The notes beneath the pieces are model-generated. The model ran no database searches and was not told where the DNA came from. It saw only the letters and a program-made list of their open reading frames with translations. The translations under genes and the position numbers were made by a program. A stretch of 64,000 bases of DNA from Sphingopyxis sp. 2PD (GTDB lineage: Bacteria > Pseudomonadota > Alphaproteobacteria > Sphingomonadales > Sphingomonadaceae), in NCBI RefSeq assembly GCF_005503695.1, contig NZ_SCMU01000003.1, forward strand, positions 186,001 through 250,000, read 5' to 3'. Shown here piece by piece: positions 61,511 to 64,000 of this stretch (position 1 is its first letter; each line of letters opens with the position of its first letter).

Positions 61511-63343
61511 TCACGCCGCAAGGCGTTGCTCGTCGATCTCCTCCAGCGCATCGGCGCTTTCGGTATCGCCGCCCTCCACCTCGTCCGCCGCATCTGCGGC
61601 GGCGGGGTCGGGATCGAGCGGCCCTTCGGGTTCGGCCAGCCATACCGCGCGGTTGGCGGCGGCAACCGTCGCCACCCCGCCGCGCTGGGTGTAGGCCGAT
61701 GGCGGAAACGCCATCCAGCGCGGCACCCAATTTTCAACCTTGGCGCGATCATTGCCGCCGGTCAGATAGTCGCCAATGACGCCCTTGATCGTCTTGCCCT
61801 TCTCGGCGGCATGGGCCTCGGCAACCGTATCGCCGCCGACCTCGCGCAACACTTCGGTCAAAACCTCGCGGTCGCGGACAAGCGCATAAAAGGCATCATC
61901 CGCCACCCAATAGTCGGCCATCTTGACGCCAAGGTGAAGGCCAATGGTTTCGATGAGTCCGGTTCCGCTTGCCAGTGTCTCGGCCATGACCACACCCAAC
62001 ACCTCCATGACCACCGCGTCGGGCAGTTCCAGCAACCGCTGGAACAATCCGCTGACGCCGTTCCTCGGTTCGTGGCCCAAGGTAATGCTGGCTTCGTCGG
62101 GGTCGAAGTTCAGCACGGCAAGCACCGCGCGCCGCCGCTCGTCGAAGCGGGCTTCGGCAATGCTGGCCTCAACGCTCTCGGTGATCGCTTCGTTACGGCT
62201 GCGCTGATCCTGCACCCTCACCCCCCACAGGGGCGAACCGCAAATCGCATGGGCAACCATGACGCGCAACGCCACGCCGCTATTCGCGGCAAGCGCTGAC
62301 CGCACCGCCGCATGGCGGTGCAGGTCAACATAGCTGGTCATGGCTGCGGTGATTTCCGGCCGTGCGGCTGCGGGCTGCTTGCCCGCATCACCGCCGCCCT
62401 CACCCTGCCGACGCGCCTCCTTGTGGGTCAAATAGCCCTCGTGGAACACCACCTCGCCCTTGCCGTTGACGTCGATATAGACCCGCCCGCCTTTGCGCTT
62501 GGCGGTCTTTTCATGCTCCCATGTCTGGAAATAGACACCGGCGGGGACGATCTCGACCGCGCTCCACCCGTCTTCGAGATAGGCGGCCTTGCGCCGCTCG
62601 ATCTCCGCGCTCTGCGCGGCCCAGAACTGATCGGCATCGGCGAAATAGCCTTCATCGCCGAATAGGTCTTTGACGATCTGGCCATCGAAAGCGGCAAGGT
62701 CGAAAAGCGCCGCGCCGGTCGCAATCGACGTGCCGCCGAACAGCCACGCCTTCAACTGCTGCCCGCGCGGCGCATAGCCGTCCGAATCCTCGAACAGCGC
62801 CAGCCACGCCTTTTGCTGTGCCTTGGTCGCCAAGGTCAGGTGCTTGACCGTGGGCGCGTCGATTTCCTCGGCGCGGAATGCCTCGCGGATGCGTGGTAAC
62901 AGATTGCCCAGCGCAAGAATGCGCTTCACCTGCAACTCGGTCAGCGCGAAGGTCGCGGCAATGTCCTCGACGCTGCGGCCTTCCTTGACCAGCCGCGTGT
63001 AGCTTTCCCACTGCGTCACCTGATCGGGATTCTGCCTAAGCATATTCTCGATCATCGAGATTTCCAGCGCCTCGGCGTCGTCGCCCTCGCAAAGCGTGAT
63101 GCAGGGCAGCGTCACGCCGTCCTGGCCCTGCCGCGCGGCCTCAAGGCTGGCATAGTAGCGGCGCTTGCCCGCAACGATCTCGAAATGGCCGGGGGTGCAA
63201 TTGGGTCGAACGAACAGCGGCGAAATCACGCCGCGCTTGATGATCGACGGCAAAATGTCCGCAATTTCGGGCGGCTTCTTGCCCGCCCGCATATTGGCCT
63301 TGGAAACCGAAAGATGGTCGAGCGGGATTTGGTCGATGTGCAT
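61511..63343 (-). CDS. ParB/RepB-like protein (ParB nuclease domain)
   Basis: The 610-residue product has a ParB/Srx N-terminal domain (IPLDHLSVSKANMR, IVAGKRRYYASLEAARQG, ALEISMIENMLRQNP) and a helix-turn-helix segment (SVEDIAATFALTELQVKRILALGNLLPRI). A long alpha-helical C-terminal part has no named domain. Large ParB-like proteins of this kind accompany DUF736 and DUF2958 genes on conjugative elements. It could act in element maintenance or regulation; no parA lies in the window. The start follows a GGAGTAACC-type site. Confidence 0.88.
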   Translation of the reverse strand: MHIDQIPLDHLSVSKANMRAGKKPPEIADILPSIIKRGVISPLFVRPNCTPGHFEIVAGKRRYYASLEAARQGQDGVTLPCITLCEGDDAEALEISMIENMLRQNPDQVTQWESYTRLVKEGRSVEDIAATFALTELQVKRILALGNLLPRIREAFRAEEIDAPTVKHLTLATKAQQKAWLALFEDSDGYAPRGQQLKAWLFGGTSIATGAALFDLAAFDGQIVKDLFGDEGYFADADQFWAAQSAEIERRKAAYLEDGWSAVEIVPAGVYFQTWEHEKTAKRKGGRVYIDVNGKGEVVFHEGYLTHKEARRQGEGGGDAGKQPAAARPEITAAMTSYVDLHRHAAVRSALAANSGVALRVMVAHAICGSPLWGVRVQDQRSRNEAITESVEASIAEARFDERRRAVLAVLNFDPDEASITLGHEPRNGVSGLFQRLLELPDAVVMEVLGVVMAETLASGTGLIETIGLHLGVKMADYWVADDAFYALVRDREVLTEVLREVGGDTVAEAHAAEKGKTIKGVIGDYLTGGNDRAKVENWVPRWMAFPPSAYTQRGGVATVAAANRAVWLAEPEGPLDPDPAAADAADEVEGGDTESADALEEIDEQRLAA

Positions 63344-63463
63344 GGTAGGTTACTCCTTCGCTTGGGGGTGGCCCCATCCTCGGGGCATCTTGGGGGGCAG
63401 TGAGGATGGGGCCGGTTGTCCGCGCGGGACGATCCCGCGCAGGGTCTGCCGCCGCCTTGGGGG

Positions 63464-63856
63464 TCAAGGCTGCGGAAGCTCTGAATTTTCGTTGGCGATG
63501 GCGATGGCTGCGGCCTCAAGCCGCACTTCGTCCTCGGTAATGCCGCCGCAAAGACGGGCGGCATCGGCATAAATGGTCAGCGGGAAGCGCCCTTCAAAAC
63601 AAAGATCGCGCTCAATGGTGAGGCCGAACGGCAACGTCACCGCCGCAATTTCGGCAAGGCTGACCGACCCCATTTCGGGGCAACCAAAGCCAAGATCGCA
63701 AAGCCCGAACAAAATGTCGCCGTCTTCGTCCAGTTCGGAAAACAGCCAAGTGCCCGACCCTACGGGATTGAAGAATTTGACGACTGGCACATGATCGCCA
63801 CGGCTTTTGCCGTTGGTGATGAGGCGCGCGCGCAAGTCTTGGGTAAGTAGCAGCAT
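63464..63856 (-). CDS. DUF2958 family protein
   Basis: The 130-residue product begins MLLLTQDLRARLITNGK with AAAGGA upstream. It contains VVKFFNPVGSGTWLFSELDEDGDILFGLCDLGFGCPEMGSVSLAEI, a DUF2958 pattern (TWLFSELDEDGD.LFGL), then LPFGLTIERDLCFEG. The family is common on mobile elements and is of unknown function. It lies between the ParB-like gene and an upstream gene cut by the window edge. Confidence 0.85.
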   Translation of the reverse strand: MLLLTQDLRARLITNGKSRGDHVPVVKFFNPVGSGTWLFSELDEDGDILFGLCDLGFGCPEMGSVSLAEIAAVTLPFGLTIERDLCFEGRFPLTIYADAARLCGGITEDEVRLEAAAIAIANENSELPQP

Positions 63857-63869
63857 GGCGAAAATCCTT

Positions 63870-64000
63870 TCAAAACATCTCGATCTGATTGCGGGCGTTG
63901 GTGTCGAACAAGCCATGATCGGCGGGGCGCTGCGTCTTGCGCGGCTCCAGCGGCGCATTGGCGCGCATGGCGAGACGGTCGCGGGGCGTGATCGGCGCAA
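63870..64000 (-). CDS. 3' end of an unidentified gene, cut by the window edge
   Basis: On the minus strand an open frame enters from the right edge and ends at 63,870-63,872. The visible 42 residues include ITPRDRLAMRANAPLEPRK and end GLFDTNARNQIEMF. The stop lies 13 bases before the DUF2958 ATG, so the genes are probably co-transcribed. Too little is visible to name a family. Confidence 0.6.
   Translation of the reverse strand, partial: APITPRDRLAMRANAPLEPRKTQRPADHGLFDTNARNQIEMF

Overview
The window looks like a chromosome segment of a GC-rich alphaproteobacterium of the order Sphingomonadales (Sphingopyxis/Sphingomonas-like). Support comes from pdhA followed by a lipoyl-bearing pdhB, the ffs-dnaX-ybaB order next to lon and hup, a NDUFA4-type complex I accessory protein, DUF4170, and inverted repeats of the kind scattered between sphingomonad genes. 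The taxon is inferred from gene content and style, not from a search.

Bases 1 to about 38,670 are core chromosome. In order they hold: the pyruvate dehydrogenase E1 genes (pdhB runs off the left edge), ftsB-like and eno; four small membrane or coiled-coil genes resembling E. coli yqjD/yqjE; hrpB; a polyprenyl diphosphate synthase; a chorismate mutase and a glutathione S-transferase; an OmpA-like protein, a PhoQ/PhoP-like two-component system and a PepSY protein; tRNA-Val(CAC), HU and Lon; ybaB-dnaX and the SRP RNA; ferredoxin and cysteine desulfurase; rpiB-glyA-nrdR and a TrmJ-like methyltransferase; a tandem pair of small secreted paralogs; a second chorismate mutase; rpsD with a hairpin-rich leader; S9 and M28 peptidases; agmatine deiminase and N-carbamoylputrescine amidase; a double PilZ protein; and an ECF sigma/anti-sigma pair beside a subtilisin-like protease and a Gly/Ser-rich secreted protein. 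The sigma operon and both neighbouring secreted-protein genes share the motif GGAAG-N17-CGTT, so they probably form one autoregulated regulon.

At 38,676 to 38,730 lies only the 3' half of a tRNA-Leu(CAA) gene. This is the expected scar of a tRNA-targeting integrative element, and everything to its right reads as an integrative and conjugative element that continues past the right edge. It carries an uncharacterised 333-residue protein, an Lrp/AsnC regulator, a complete VirB1-VirB11/VirD4 type IV secretion operon with two extra small exported proteins and a free-standing LPD7-like protein, a chromate-resistance operon (rhodanese-ChrB fusion, ChrA, Tat-exported superoxide dismutase), a DUF4143 ATPase, a MobP-type relaxase with MobC, a candidate oriT, a GIY-YIG-like protein, DUF1289, DUF736, a ParB-like protein, a DUF2958 protein and one gene cut by the right edge. 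No integrase is inside the window; it is expected near the intact tRNA-Leu beyond position 64,000.

The element appears self-transmissible: relaxase and MobC would act at the oriT candidate next to them, VirD4 would pass the nucleoprotein to the VirB channel, and the chromate genes are selectable cargo. No CRISPR array, insertion sequence or rRNA was seen.
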